Below are positions 49,642 through 58,643 of a stretch of DNA of 64,000 nt, in pieces. Numbering within the stretch: position 1 is the stretch's first letter; every line of letters begins with the position of its first letter. A model generated the notes under the pieces. The model searched no databases and was not told the origin of the DNA. It saw only the letters and a program-made list of their open reading frames with translations. The translations under genes and the position numbers were made by a program. The stretch comes from Saprospiraceae bacterium. Lineage in GTDB: Bacteria > Bacteroidota > Bacteroidia > Chitinophagales > Saprospiraceae. The DNA lies in the NCBI GenBank assembly GCA_026129545.1, contig JAHCHX010000002.1, positions 310,001-374,000 on the forward strand, in the 5' to 3' direction.

Positions 49642-51090
49642 ATGCAAAATCACACCATGTCGCAACGCAACGGCACGCTCGAATATGCCCCACCTCGTCC
49701 TTTTCTGGGAGATAGCTTTTTGCTGGACAACGAATTCGCCGAGCAACTATACCACGAACACGCCGCTCCGCAGCCCATCATTGACTACCATTGCCACCTT
49801 TCGCCCGAAGACATCGCCAGCGACCGCCGATTCCGAAGCATCACTGAAATCTGGCTCGAAGGCGACCACTACAAGTGGCGAGCGATGCGCACACAGGGCG
49901 TGACGGAACATTTTATCACTGGAAAGGCCTCGGATTGGGAAAAATTTGAAAAATGGGCAGAGACAGTGCCCTACACCGTGCGCAACCCGTTGTTCCATTG
50001 GACGCACCTCGAGCTGCGTCGGTATTTCGGCATAGAGGCGCTGCTCTGCCCTGCCTCGGCGAGCGATGTTTTTGAGCAAGCCAACGCCGCCCTCTATTCC
50101 CCCAATCTGTCGGCAGGCGGTATTTTGAAAAAGATGAACGTCGAAGTCGTGTGTACCACCGACGACCCCGCCGACGAGCTCGCAGCCCATTTGATGTTCG
50201 CCGAACAACATGCCGCCACCAAACTGCTCCCTACCTTCCGCCCCGACAGGGCGATTTTGCTCGAAAAAGATGGTTTTGGGGAATACATTGCGCGGCTTGG
50301 CGCAGCAGCCCGGATAGAGATTCGCTCCTTCTCCGACTTGCTCGAAACGCTCGAGCGCAGGATGGATTTTTTCGACTCGCTTGGTTGCCGGCTTTCCGAC
50401 CACGGTCTGGAACGGGTGTATGCCGCCGAATTTACCGACAAAGCGGCTGACGAAATTTTTAGGAAAAAAATCGAAAACCAACCCATCTCGCCCAAAGAAG
50501 TCGAGATTTACCAATCAGCCATCCTGTTCCATCTTGGTATCGGCTATTCCCAACGCGGCTGGACGCAACAATTCCACCTGGGAGCGCTCAGGAACAATAA
50601 TACCAGAATGATGCAATCGCTCGGCCCCGATACTGGCTTCGACAGCATCGGCGACTTCGAGCAGGCACGGCATCTGGCTCGTTTCCTCGACCGCCTCGAC
50701 CACGAAGGCAACCTGCCACAAACCATATTATACAACCTCAACCCTCGCGACAATGAAGTGTTTGCCACCATGCTCGGCAACTTCAACGACGGCTCCGTGC
50801 CCGGTAAAATCCAGTGGGGCAGCGCATGGTGGTTTCTCGACCAAAAAGACGGCATGGAAAAACAACTAAACACGCTGAGCAATCTCGGCCTGCTCGCCCG
50901 TTTTGTGGGCATGCTCACCGATAGCCGAAGTTTTTTGTCATTTCCGCGCCACGAGTATTTCCGTCGCATCTTGTGCAACCTTATTGGCCGTGATGTTGCC
51001 AATGGCGAGCTCCCCGCTGAATTAGACTGGCTCGGTGGCATCGTGGAGGACATCTGTTACCGAAACGCCAAACGGTATTTCAATCTTTGA
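49642..51090 (+). CDS. uxaC: Glucuronate isomerase
   Basis: 482 residues; ATG 49657 is an alternative start. The amidohydrolase-like fold shows PIIDYHCHLSPEDIASDRRF (metal His pair), ITEIWLEGDHYKWRAMRTQG, VCTTDDPADELAAHLMFAEQ, FHLGALRNNNTRMMQSLGPD and GSAWWFLDQKDGMEKQLNTL, LTDSRSFLSFPRHEYFRRIL. It converts D-glucuronate to D-fructuronate (or D-galacturonate to D-tagaturonate). kdgK starts 3 bp after its stop, so uxaC-kdgK-glycerate kinase form an operon. Confidence 0.96.
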   Translation: MQNHTMSQRNGTLEYAPPRPFLGDSFLLDNEFAEQLYHEHAAPQPIIDYHCHLSPEDIASDRRFRSITEIWLEGDHYKWRAMRTQGVTEHFITGKASDWEKFEKWAETVPYTVRNPLFHWTHLELRRYFGIEALLCPASASDVFEQANAALYSPNLSAGGILKKMNVEVVCTTDDPADELAAHLMFAEQHAATKLLPTFRPDRAILLEKDGFGEYIARLGAAARIEIRSFSDLLETLERRMDFFDSLGCRLSDHGLERVYAAEFTDKAADEIFRKKIENQPISPKEVEIYQSAILFHLGIGYSQRGWTQQFHLGALRNNNTRMMQSLGPDTGFDSIGDFEQARHLARFLDRLDHEGNLPQTILYNLNPRDNEVFATMLGNFNDGSVPGKIQWGSAWWFLDQKDGMEKQLNTLSNLGLLARFVGMLTDSRSFLSFPRHEYFRRILCNLIGRDVANGELPAELDWLGGIVEDICYRNAKRYFNL

Positions 51091-51093
51091 TTC

Positions 51094-52098
51094 ATGCGAA
51101 TACTTTGTTTCGGGGAAATTCTGCTGCGACTATCCCCACCCAACGCTTACCGTTTCGTGCAAGCTCGCCTATTCGATGCCGTCTATGGCGGCTCTGAAGC
51201 CAACGTGGCCGCATCTCTCGCCCAATGGGGCGAGCAGGTCTCCTTTCTGACCCGCGTGCCTGACAACGAATTGGGGCAGGCTGCGCTGGGCGCGCTAGCT
51301 CAACAAGGGGTGGACATCAGCCATTGCAAGCGCGGAGGTGAACGTCTGGGTATTTACTTCTTGGAACAGGGCATCGGGCGAAGAGCCTCGAAGGTGCTCT
51401 ACGACCGTGCGCACAGTGGCATGGCAGACCTAAAGCCCGGAATGTTGGATTGGCAGAGCGCGTTGGAGCAAGCTGATTGGCTTCATTGGTCAGGCATCAC
51501 ACCCGCACTGTCGCAAGGTGCCGCCCAAACCTTGATGGAAGGACTTGAGTTAGCCAAGAAACTTGATGTGAAAGTTTCTTGCGACCTCAACTATCGGGCA
51601 AGCCTTTGGAAATATGGCGCATCGCCAGCCAGTGTGATGCCCGAGTTGGTAGGCTTTGCCGATGTGTTGCTCGGCGACCGAAAATCTTTTCTCACTTGCT
51701 TAGGCATCAATAGCACCAAAGAAACTTCACCCGATACATTGTTTGCAATGGTGGGAAAAACTTTCCCTCGCCTTCGTTTTATCGCCATGACACGGCGCGA
51801 CGGCATCTCGGCCTCACACAACACTTATCAGGGCTTGCTCTACGATGGCCTTCAACTAAGAATGTCCCAATCGTACGATTTGCCCGATATGCTCGACCGC
51901 ATCGGGAGCGGCGACGCCTTCATGGCAGGCCTTATACACGGGTTGCGAAAAATGAGCGACGACACACAGCAAATAGTCGAGTTTGCAACTGCCGCTGCCG
52001 CTTTCAAACACTATGTTGCGGGAGACTTCAACTTGTGCGACGAGGTGGAGGTGCGCGATTTGATGGCAGGCAATACCGGCGGGAAAGTAAATCGTTGA
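51094..52098 (+). CDS. kdgK: 2-keto-3-deoxygluconate kinase (PfkB family)
   Basis: 334 residues. PfkB marks are the opening RILCFGEILLRLSPPNAYRF, GGSEANVAASLAQWGEQVSF and the catalytic LDRIGSGDAFMAGLIHGL with the anion hole and Asp. SCDLNYRASLWK and DVLLGDRKSFLTCLG are typical of KDG kinases. It phosphorylates 2-keto-3-deoxygluconate to KDPG. It sits 3 bp behind uxaC and 10 bp before the glycerate kinase gene, so translation may be coupled. The aldolase that splits KDPG is not in the window. Confidence 0.93.
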   Translation: MRILCFGEILLRLSPPNAYRFVQARLFDAVYGGSEANVAASLAQWGEQVSFLTRVPDNELGQAALGALAQQGVDISHCKRGGERLGIYFLEQGIGRRASKVLYDRAHSGMADLKPGMLDWQSALEQADWLHWSGITPALSQGAAQTLMEGLELAKKLDVKVSCDLNYRASLWKYGASPASVMPELVGFADVLLGDRKSFLTCLGINSTKETSPDTLFAMVGKTFPRLRFIAMTRRDGISASHNTYQGLLYDGLQLRMSQSYDLPDMLDRIGSGDAFMAGLIHGLRKMSDDTQQIVEFATAAAAFKHYVAGDFNLCDEVEVRDLMAGNTGGKVNR

Positions 52099-52108
52099 GC
52101 AACTTGCC

Positions 52109-53260
52109 ATGCGAATACTCATTGCGCCCGATTCCTTCAAGGATGCCCTTCCCGCGACGGACGTTTGTCAGGCGCTCGCACGCGGTGTGCAGGCAGCGAT
52201 GCCCCACGCGCATATCGTGTGCTGCCCATTGGCCGACGGCGGTGAAGGCACAGCCGAAGTGCTGACCGGGCACTTAAAGCTCACCACCGTCAAAATCCAG
52301 ACCTGCGACCCGCTCCGCCGCCCTCTCACGGCCTCTTACCTGCTGGGTGCAGATGGACACACTGCTTTTGTCGAAATGGCCCGCACCGCTGGCCTGCAAT
52401 TGTTGACCCCACAAGAGCGCAATCCGCTGCTGACAACCACTTTCGGCACAGGCATGCAAATGGCGGATGCGGCGCAGCGCGGCGTGCAAAAACTGGTGCT
52501 GGCCATCGGCGGTAGCGCCACCAACGATGCCGGAACAGGTATGGCCGCTGCCCTCGGCTGGCGTTTTTTGGACAAAAACGGCGTGTCGCTCGCACCCATC
52601 GGGGCCAACCTTTCTGCTATCGAACGAATCGTGTCGCCAGCTCAACCCTTCCCCGCCAGCATACAGGTCATTTGCGACGTGACCAATCCCCTGTTTGGCC
52701 CCAACGGGGCGGCACACACCTACGCCCGCCAAAAAGGTGCCAGCGACGACGCCATCGAGCAGTTGGATGCCGGGCTGCGCCACTTCGCAGCTGTGGCTGC
52801 TCAACATGGATACGACTTCGCACCCGACCTGCCCGGCAGCGGTGCCGCTGGTGGCATGGGCTACGGCACCCGTCTTTTTTTGGGTGCCGAACTCCGACCC
52901 GGTGCCGACACCGTGATGGACCTGCTTGATTTTGACCAAAAACTAGCCTGGGCCGATGCGGTACTCACAGGAGAAGGTGCGATTGATGGCCAAACAGCAA
53001 ATGGCAAACTGATTCATCAGCTTTGCCGCCGAGCCAAACATCACGGCATCCCGGTGCTGGCTTTTTGCGGAAAATTGGAAGCAGACGCTGCACAGATAGC
53101 CAAAACCGGACTTCGCGCAGCTTTCGGCATCAACGATGATGCCGCGCCCGGCACGCCGCTCCACACACTGCTTCCCCGTACAGCGGAACAGCTGGAACGA
53201 ACCGCACGCCGTGTCTTCGACGAAAAAAATTTAGTTCAAGATTTGCTGCGCCGTCACTAA
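52109..53260 (+). CDS. Glycerate kinase (GlxK/GarK family)
   Basis: 383 residues. The family start RILIAPDSFKDALPATDVCQ is followed by CCPLADGGEGTAEVL, ATNDAGTGMAAALGWRFLDK, DVTNPLFGPNGAAHTYARQK and GSGAAGGMGYGTRLFLGAEL, then VLTGEGAIDGQTANGKLIHQ. It phosphorylates D-glycerate, usually to 2-phosphoglycerate. In uronate or aldarate breakdown glycerate comes from tartronate semialdehyde. The position behind kdgK supports such a branch. Confidence 0.94.
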   Translation: MRILIAPDSFKDALPATDVCQALARGVQAAMPHAHIVCCPLADGGEGTAEVLTGHLKLTTVKIQTCDPLRRPLTASYLLGADGHTAFVEMARTAGLQLLTPQERNPLLTTTFGTGMQMADAAQRGVQKLVLAIGGSATNDAGTGMAAALGWRFLDKNGVSLAPIGANLSAIERIVSPAQPFPASIQVICDVTNPLFGPNGAAHTYARQKGASDDAIEQLDAGLRHFAAVAAQHGYDFAPDLPGSGAAGGMGYGTRLFLGAELRPGADTVMDLLDFDQKLAWADAVLTGEGAIDGQTANGKLIHQLCRRAKHHGIPVLAFCGKLEADAAQIAKTGLRAAFGINDDAAPGTPLHTLLPRTAEQLERTARRVFDEKNLVQDLLRRH

Positions 53261-53311
53261 GGGCGAAGAACCAACTTTTGCGTCTTTTTGCCAAAAACAC
53301 TAACAACCCCC

Positions 53312-54556
53312 ATGTTTCGCCGCTCTTTCTTCAAAAAAACTGCCACGCTCTTGGCCGGCACGCTGGCTGCGCCCGATATTATGCGGGCCGAATGGCTCAT
53401 CTTTTCAGCAGAAAAAACACCCGCCCCGCTGATTGATTTTTGTCAAATACTGCCCAACCCCGTGGCGCCACGCCGCATCGAACTGCTCAAAAAAGAGGGT
53501 TGGGACGAAAACCGCGCTTGGTTTGTTCGCATAGTGACCGACGACGTGGCCTACACCATGCCCGCCAACAGCCGCATCCAATACCTGCGCGGCATCTTCA
53601 ACGGTCTCGTCGCACCGTTTTTCATCGGGAAAGACCTGCGCAACATAGAGGCACTCGTGGAAGCTTGCTACCGCGACGAGCGCAACTACAAATACTGCGG
53701 CATGCCGCTTTGGAACTGCATCGGACATGTCGAAATCGCAGCGTTGGGCCTGCTCGGCACACTGGCAGGCAAACCAGTGGCCGAGCTCTACGGCACCTTG
53801 ATTCGACGCGACGTGGAAACCTACTACACCACCTTTGACCGGAAAAGCGCCCCGGAAGAGTATGCCCAAAAAGCCCTTGAAAAAGCCCGCGAACTGGGCG
53901 TTCGGGCCATGAAAGTAAAAATCGGCGGACGCATGGCCCCCGACCCTGTGCCCGGCCGAACGGAGGCCATCATCCCGCTCTTCCGAAAAATAGCGGGCGA
54001 CGATTTCACGCTCTATGCTGATGCCAACGGTTCTTACGAAAATCTGAAAGACATCCTCCGCATCGGCCGCCGCTTGCACGCCGAAGGGTATGAAATATGG
54101 GAAGAGCCCTGCCCCTTCCGCGAATACGAGCTGACCCGTCAAGCAACCAAACGCCTTAAAATCAGCATTGCCGGCGGCGAGCAGGACAGCGCCATGCCCA
54201 TCTGGCGGCGCATGATTGCCGAGCGCATCGTTGATGTCGTGCAGCCCGACCTAATGTACACAGGTGGCTTTGCTCGCGCCTTGCGCGTGGCCCGCACAGC
54301 TGCCGAACACGGGTTGCAAATCGCGCCGCACAGCCCCCACGTCGGGCATTTGCACGCGCCGATGCTGCACTTGGCCGCCATCACGCCCAATATGCCGAGG
54401 TTTCAGGAGTGGCAGCCTAACGATTACCTGAAAAAAGTGTACGCCCCCAACCTTAGCGTCGAGCACGGTCGAATGCCCATCCCGCTGGGACCGGGATGGG
54501 GGGTCACATTGGACCCCGACTTTGTGAAACAGCTCACCGTGGTAGAGGGCTGGTGA
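53312..54556 (+). CDS. Mandelate racemase/enolase-superfamily protein, Tat-exported
   Basis: 414 residues from ATG 53312 (MFRRSFFKKTATLLAGTLAA), a twin-arginine signal (RRSFFKK). The capping domain includes FNGLVAPFFIGKDL and NCIGHVEIAALGLLGTLAGK. The barrel has MKVKIGG (KxK base), the metal ligands in TLYADANGSY, WEEPCPF and SIAGGEQDSA, and the opposite His in QIAPHSPHVGHLH. This is the mandelate racemase subgroup that dehydrates sugar acids or racemises. An exported dehydratase is uncommon, so its substrate is open. It is 51 bp behind glycerate kinase and convergent with GH28. Confidence 0.85.
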   Translation: MFRRSFFKKTATLLAGTLAAPDIMRAEWLIFSAEKTPAPLIDFCQILPNPVAPRRIELLKKEGWDENRAWFVRIVTDDVAYTMPANSRIQYLRGIFNGLVAPFFIGKDLRNIEALVEACYRDERNYKYCGMPLWNCIGHVEIAALGLLGTLAGKPVAELYGTLIRRDVETYYTTFDRKSAPEEYAQKALEKARELGVRAMKVKIGGRMAPDPVPGRTEAIIPLFRKIAGDDFTLYADANGSYENLKDILRIGRRLHAEGYEIWEEPCPFREYELTRQATKRLKISIAGGEQDSAMPIWRRMIAERIVDVVQPDLMYTGGFARALRVARTAAEHGLQIAPHSPHVGHLHAPMLHLAAITPNMPRFQEWQPNDYLKKVYAPNLSVEHGRMPIPLGPGWGVTLDPDFVKQLTVVEGW

Positions 54557-54652
54557 GCCTTGGGGCATGCTACCGGATATTTTTCGGGACAAGGGCATAA
54601 TGTGCCGAACGGGGTTGGGGCGCCTTTGCCACAGGGCGCTCGCCCAGCGTTT

Positions 54653-55996
54653 TCAGTCCAACACCAACTCACGCACCTGCTCCAACACATCCGGTTTGCC
54701 CGCCTGCTTCACCCGCACGTTTTGCAAAAAAACACGCTGAATAGGCGCATCAGGCAGCCCGTTCATGCGGACTGCCGACGAGTCAACCATATGACAATCT
54801 ATGTTTTGCAGAAAAAAATCGCTGAACTGGGTAGGGAAATTCCCGCCACGATAGGAGTGGTAGTTGGTCTGGAAAAACAACAGCCCCTCCCAGCAGGTGT
54901 CGGCCTGAACGTCGCGGACGAAGATGTGCCGCGCATACCCTCCTCGATCGTTGTTGGTCTTGAAATTCAGCCCGTAGCGGGCGCGGCTGATGTGGCAGTT
55001 TTTCGCAAAAACCTGCTCCACGCCGCCCGACAGTTCAGAACCGATGCATAATGCGTTTGCTTTTTCGGAGCGCAGGGCACAGCGGCGCACGAGGATGCGG
55101 CGCGAACCGGGGCGGCCCCAAGCGTCTTGGTCCCGCCCGGCTTTGATGGAAATGGCATCGTCGTAGGTGCGGATGTCGCAGTCTTCTATCAGTACATCCT
55201 CGCAGGAGTCGGGGTCAATGCCGTCGTCGTTCCAGTAGCCCCCCGTGATGCGCAGCCTGCGGAGGGTCACGTTTTTGCAGAATACGGGGTGCAGCGTCCA
55301 GAACGGGCTTTGTTCGAGCGTCAACCCTTCCACCAGCACATTCTCGCATTGGTAGAACTCGATGAGCGAGGGCCGCAACCACCAGCCTTCGCCGAAGCGG
55401 CGTTCGTTTTCGGGTACGAGGTCGTTGCCCATTTGGCGGAGGCGTTTTTTGGCGGGTTCTTGGAGGGCGCGCCAGTGTTTCCAATAGGACAGCGATTGCC
55501 CGTTGATGCAGCCCTCCCCCGTGAGCGCGATGTTTTTTTGCTGAAAGGCATATATGAGCGGCGAGTAATTCCAGCATACCGTGCCTTCCCAGCGTACTTT
55601 CACGAGCGGCAGGTATTGTCCGGGCAGCGTGTCGAACACCAGCATCGCGCCACTGTCCAAGTGTAAACGGACATTCGATTTCAGCTGAAGCGGCCCGTCG
55701 GACAGGTAATTTCCAGCGGGCAACACCACTCTCCCCCCTCCTCCTTCGTGGCAGGCATCAATGGCGTTCTGAATGGCCGCACGGCAGTTTTTTGCGCATG
55801 AATCCGCGTTTGTTTCAAGCAAGACATGAAAATCGCGTGCTGGGAACACGGGAGGCTGAACGTTTCGCAGGATGTCGCGGGGCTGGGTTTCCCAAGCACG
55901 GGCAGCCTGTCGAGCGGCATTTTTTACCGTGAAACGAGTGGTATGGCAAGCAAGTGCCAGCAGCAATAAAGTCAGCAAAAAGGATTGGATTTTCAT
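54653..55996 (-). CDS. Glycoside hydrolase family 28 (polygalacturonase-like), lipoprotein
   Basis: 447 residues. The signal peptide KIQSFLLTLLLLALAC ends in a lipobox Cys. The right-handed beta-helix begins with GGGGRVVLPAGNYLSDGPLQ and LKSNVRLHLDSGAMLVFDTL. The catalytic Asp residues are in NDDGIDPDSCEDV and TYDDAISIKAGRD. GH28 enzymes hydrolyse galacturonan or related pectin chains by inversion. The start overlaps the uxuA stop by 4 bp (ATGA), so translation is coupled with uxuA. Confidence 0.9.
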   Translation of the reverse strand: MKIQSFLLTLLLLALACHTTRFTVKNAARQAARAWETQPRDILRNVQPPVFPARDFHVLLETNADSCAKNCRAAIQNAIDACHEGGGGRVVLPAGNYLSDGPLQLKSNVRLHLDSGAMLVFDTLPGQYLPLVKVRWEGTVCWNYSPLIYAFQQKNIALTGEGCINGQSLSYWKHWRALQEPAKKRLRQMGNDLVPENERRFGEGWWLRPSLIEFYQCENVLVEGLTLEQSPFWTLHPVFCKNVTLRRLRITGGYWNDDGIDPDSCEDVLIEDCDIRTYDDAISIKAGRDQDAWGRPGSRRILVRRCALRSEKANALCIGSELSGGVEQVFAKNCHISRARYGLNFKTNNDRGGYARHIFVRDVQADTCWEGLLFFQTNYHSYRGGNFPTQFSDFFLQNIDCHMVDSSAVRMNGLPDAPIQRVFLQNVRVKQAGKPDVLEQVRELVLD

Positions 55997-57180
55997 GTTT
56001 TATTGTCAAAAAGGCTTCGAGCGATGCCCATTTCCAATCCGCGCAACTCGGCCAGCCCGCGCAGCCGCCCGATGGCGGTGTAGCCGGGATTGCCACCTGT
56101 TTTGCGGAGGTCGTCGAGCATCCGGTGACCATGGTCGGGGCGCATCGGGATAGGGTGTTCGCGGCGCTGCTGTTCGCGCACGATTTCCAGCATGATTTGG
56201 TACACGTCGTGACTGCCTTCGAGATGGTTGGCTTCGTAGAAAGAGCCGTCGGGTTCGAGTTGTACTTGGCGAAGGTGCAGAAAGTTGGCGCGGTGCCCCA
56301 ATTGGCGGAACATGGCGGGCAAGTTGTAGTTGTCGGCTCGCGCCCCGAACGAACCCGTACAGTAGCACAGGCCATTGAATGGCGAATCGTAGGCGGCATA
56401 TACGGCCTCCACGTCGGCGGCGGTGCTGACTACGCGGGGAAGGCCAAATATCGGAAAGGGTGGGTCGTCGGGGTGTATGGCCAATCGAACACCTGCTTCT
56501 TCGGCTACGGGTGCTACGTCGCGCAAAAATTCCACCAAGTGTGTGCGCAGCACGTCGGCGGTGATGCCCTCGTAAGTGGCGAGCGTGTCGCGGAAATTGT
56601 CAACGGTGTAGGCCTCCTCTGAGCCGGGCAGCCCAGCGATGATATTGCGTATGAGGCGTTGTTTGTCAGTTTCGGAAGCGTGTTCAATCCATTTTTCGGC
56701 ATTTGACAGCACATCGGGCATGTAGTCGTGGTCAGCGTTTTTTCTTTTCAACATAAAAATGTCGAAGGCGGCAATTTCTACGATGTCGAATCGCAGGGCC
56801 TCCGAGCCATCTTCAATGCGGTAGGCAAGGTTGGTGCGCGTCCAGTCGAGCACGGGCATAAAGTTGTAGCACACAGTAGGGATGCCTGCTGCGCCGAGGT
56901 TGCGGAGCGAGATTTTGTAGTTTTCGAGCCAATGTCGGTAGCGGCCCGTTCGTTTTTTGATGTCTTCATGTACGGGTATGCTCTCGACAACCGAGAAGGC
57001 AAGCCCAGCGGCTTCAATAGCTGTTTTTCGCTTCAAAATTTCGGCCAATTCCCACGCCTGTCCGTTTGGGATGTGGTGCAGGGCGGTGACAATACCCGCT
57101 GCGCCTGCTTGCCGCGCGTCTTGCAGAGAAACGGGGTCATTTGGGCCAAACCAGCGCCAGGTTTGTTCGATGTGTCGCAT
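55993..57180 (-). CDS. uxuA: Mannonate dehydratase
   Basis: 395 residues with the UxuA pattern: QTWRWFGPNDPVSLQDARQA, AAGIVTALHHIPNGQAWELA, VVESIPVHEDIKKRTGRYRH, VCYNFMPVLDWTRTNLAYRI, then RLAIHPDDPPFPIFGLPRVV and YCTGSFGARADN with metal-site residues and DVYQIMLEIVREQQRREHPI. It dehydrates D-mannonate to 2-keto-3-deoxygluconate, the substrate of KdgK. It lies between two GH28 genes and overlaps the next one by 4 bp. Confidence 0.96.
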   Translation of the reverse strand: MRHIEQTWRWFGPNDPVSLQDARQAGAAGIVTALHHIPNGQAWELAEILKRKTAIEAAGLAFSVVESIPVHEDIKKRTGRYRHWLENYKISLRNLGAAGIPTVCYNFMPVLDWTRTNLAYRIEDGSEALRFDIVEIAAFDIFMLKRKNADHDYMPDVLSNAEKWIEHASETDKQRLIRNIIAGLPGSEEAYTVDNFRDTLATYEGITADVLRTHLVEFLRDVAPVAEEAGVRLAIHPDDPPFPIFGLPRVVSTAADVEAVYAAYDSPFNGLCYCTGSFGARADNYNLPAMFRQLGHRANFLHLRQVQLEPDGSFYEANHLEGSHDVYQIMLEIVREQQRREHPIPMRPDHGHRMLDDLRKTGGNPGYTAIGRLRGLAELRGLEMGIARSLFDNKT

Positions 57181-57281
57181 ACTTTGTTGAGGATGTTGAG
57201 CGGCTGCGCCGTTGAGATTGTTGGGTATCTTTCGGGGTGGTGCTCGGAAAACCGTGAGGTCTCAATCAAGTTTCAACAACC

Positions 57282-58607
57282 TCAGCTTCTAATAATGCTT
57301 TGTTTCAATCCAGTCCCGATGTCCAATTTGCCGATGTCGTCGCCTTGAAGGTCTTTGAGCCAAAAAGCGTCGCGGTCGCAGGCGTTCAGTTTTCGGCCTT
57401 TTCGGAGGGCTATGTTGTTTATTTTAAGTCCCTGCACATGGGCTATGGTAAAGTGTGCAGGCACTTGGGCGTAATCCACGAGTTCGGGGTCAGGTTGCAG
57501 TGTTTTGTTGCCGCGCGGTTTTTGGCTGTAGCGGGTCACATCGCTGCAGCCGGTGAGGGTCATATGGAGGTTGTCGAACACGAGGTCTTCGAGCGGGTGG
57601 CTGGGCTGGCCGGCCACGAGGATGTTGCCACTGGTCTGGATGCTGAGGTTGCGGAAGTGGATGTCTTTGATGCGCCCGATTTTGCTGCTGGGTGTGCGTC
57701 GGTGTGCATCCACAAAAATCGGGTAGTCGTTTTTCCAGCGCGAGCCGTTGCGGATGGTGATGTTTTCAAAGATGCAGTGTTCGTGAGTGCCGCCGTCAAT
57801 CATGAACAACGCGATGCCGTAGCGTGTGCCGTGTATGGCGATGTTGCTGAACGTGCTATTTCGCACACCGACATGAGAGCCTGTGCCGAATTTTATAGCT
57901 GCGTCGTCGCTGACGAGGATACAGTTGGTGACGGTAATATTTTCGACCCAGTGTTCGTGCGATTTGAGGCAGATGAGGTCGTCGCCGGATTCGAGGTAGC
58001 AGCTGGCTATCATCACGTTGCGAGAGTCGGTGATGTCAATGCCGTCGGTGTTGGGGCTTCGCAGGTCGCAGCGTATGCTAATACCGTTTATCGCCACGTC
58101 GTCGCATTTTTTCAAGACTAAGACGTGCGCGGGCGAATTGTGAAGCTGCACGTCGCGGATGCGCAAGCGCGAGCAGTTTTCAAACAAAATCCAAGGTGCG
58201 GGGCGGAGCTTGGCCGTCCAGGTAGGTTGCAGGGTATCGAAAAAGCGATATCCTTGACCGTCCATTTTGCCCGTGCCAGAGAGGGTGATATTTTGAGCGT
58301 TTTCCACAAAGACGAGGTGCGGATGCGCGGTGTCGTAGTCGGCAAGGTTGTCGCTGCCGAGCAAAACGGCACCCGGCGAAAGGTTGAGTTCGATGTTGGA
58401 TTTCAGGAAGATGGTGCCGCTCAAGAATTGTCCGGCGGGTATATGGACCACTCCCCCGCCTTGTGCGGCAGCTTGGTCAATTGTCGCTTGGATGGCGCGC
58501 GTGTTGAGGGTCTGGCCGTCGCCCTTGGCGCCGAAGTCGCGGACGTTGAGAGGCTGGGCAAGAAGACATATTGGTAGAAAAAGGAACAGCAGCACGACGT
58601 TTTTCAT
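57282..58607 (-). CDS. Glycoside hydrolase family 28, secreted
   Basis: 441 residues from ATG 58607 with signal peptide KNVVLLFLFLPICLLAQ. The N-terminal NVRDFGAKGDGQTLNTRAIQ and the beta-helix GGGVVHIPAGQFLSGTIFLK are typical of GH28. Catalytic Asp residues lie in SPNTDGIDITDSRNVMIA and LESGDDLICLKSHE, with IKFGTGSHVGV further on. It should cut galacturonan or rhamnogalacturonan. It is not a close copy of the other GH28 in this operon, so the two may act on different linkages. Confidence 0.92.
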   Translation of the reverse strand: MKNVVLLFLFLPICLLAQPLNVRDFGAKGDGQTLNTRAIQATIDQAAAQGGGVVHIPAGQFLSGTIFLKSNIELNLSPGAVLLGSDNLADYDTAHPHLVFVENAQNITLSGTGKMDGQGYRFFDTLQPTWTAKLRPAPWILFENCSRLRIRDVQLHNSPAHVLVLKKCDDVAINGISIRCDLRSPNTDGIDITDSRNVMIASCYLESGDDLICLKSHEHWVENITVTNCILVSDDAAIKFGTGSHVGVRNSTFSNIAIHGTRYGIALFMIDGGTHEHCIFENITIRNGSRWKNDYPIFVDAHRRTPSSKIGRIKDIHFRNLSIQTSGNILVAGQPSHPLEDLVFDNLHMTLTGCSDVTRYSQKPRGNKTLQPDPELVDYAQVPAHFTIAHVQGLKINNIALRKGRKLNACDRDAFWLKDLQGDDIGKLDIGTGLKQSIIRS

Positions 58608-58643
58608 GCTAAAAAGACGAGTTTTCCACGACATTGCCCTGAA

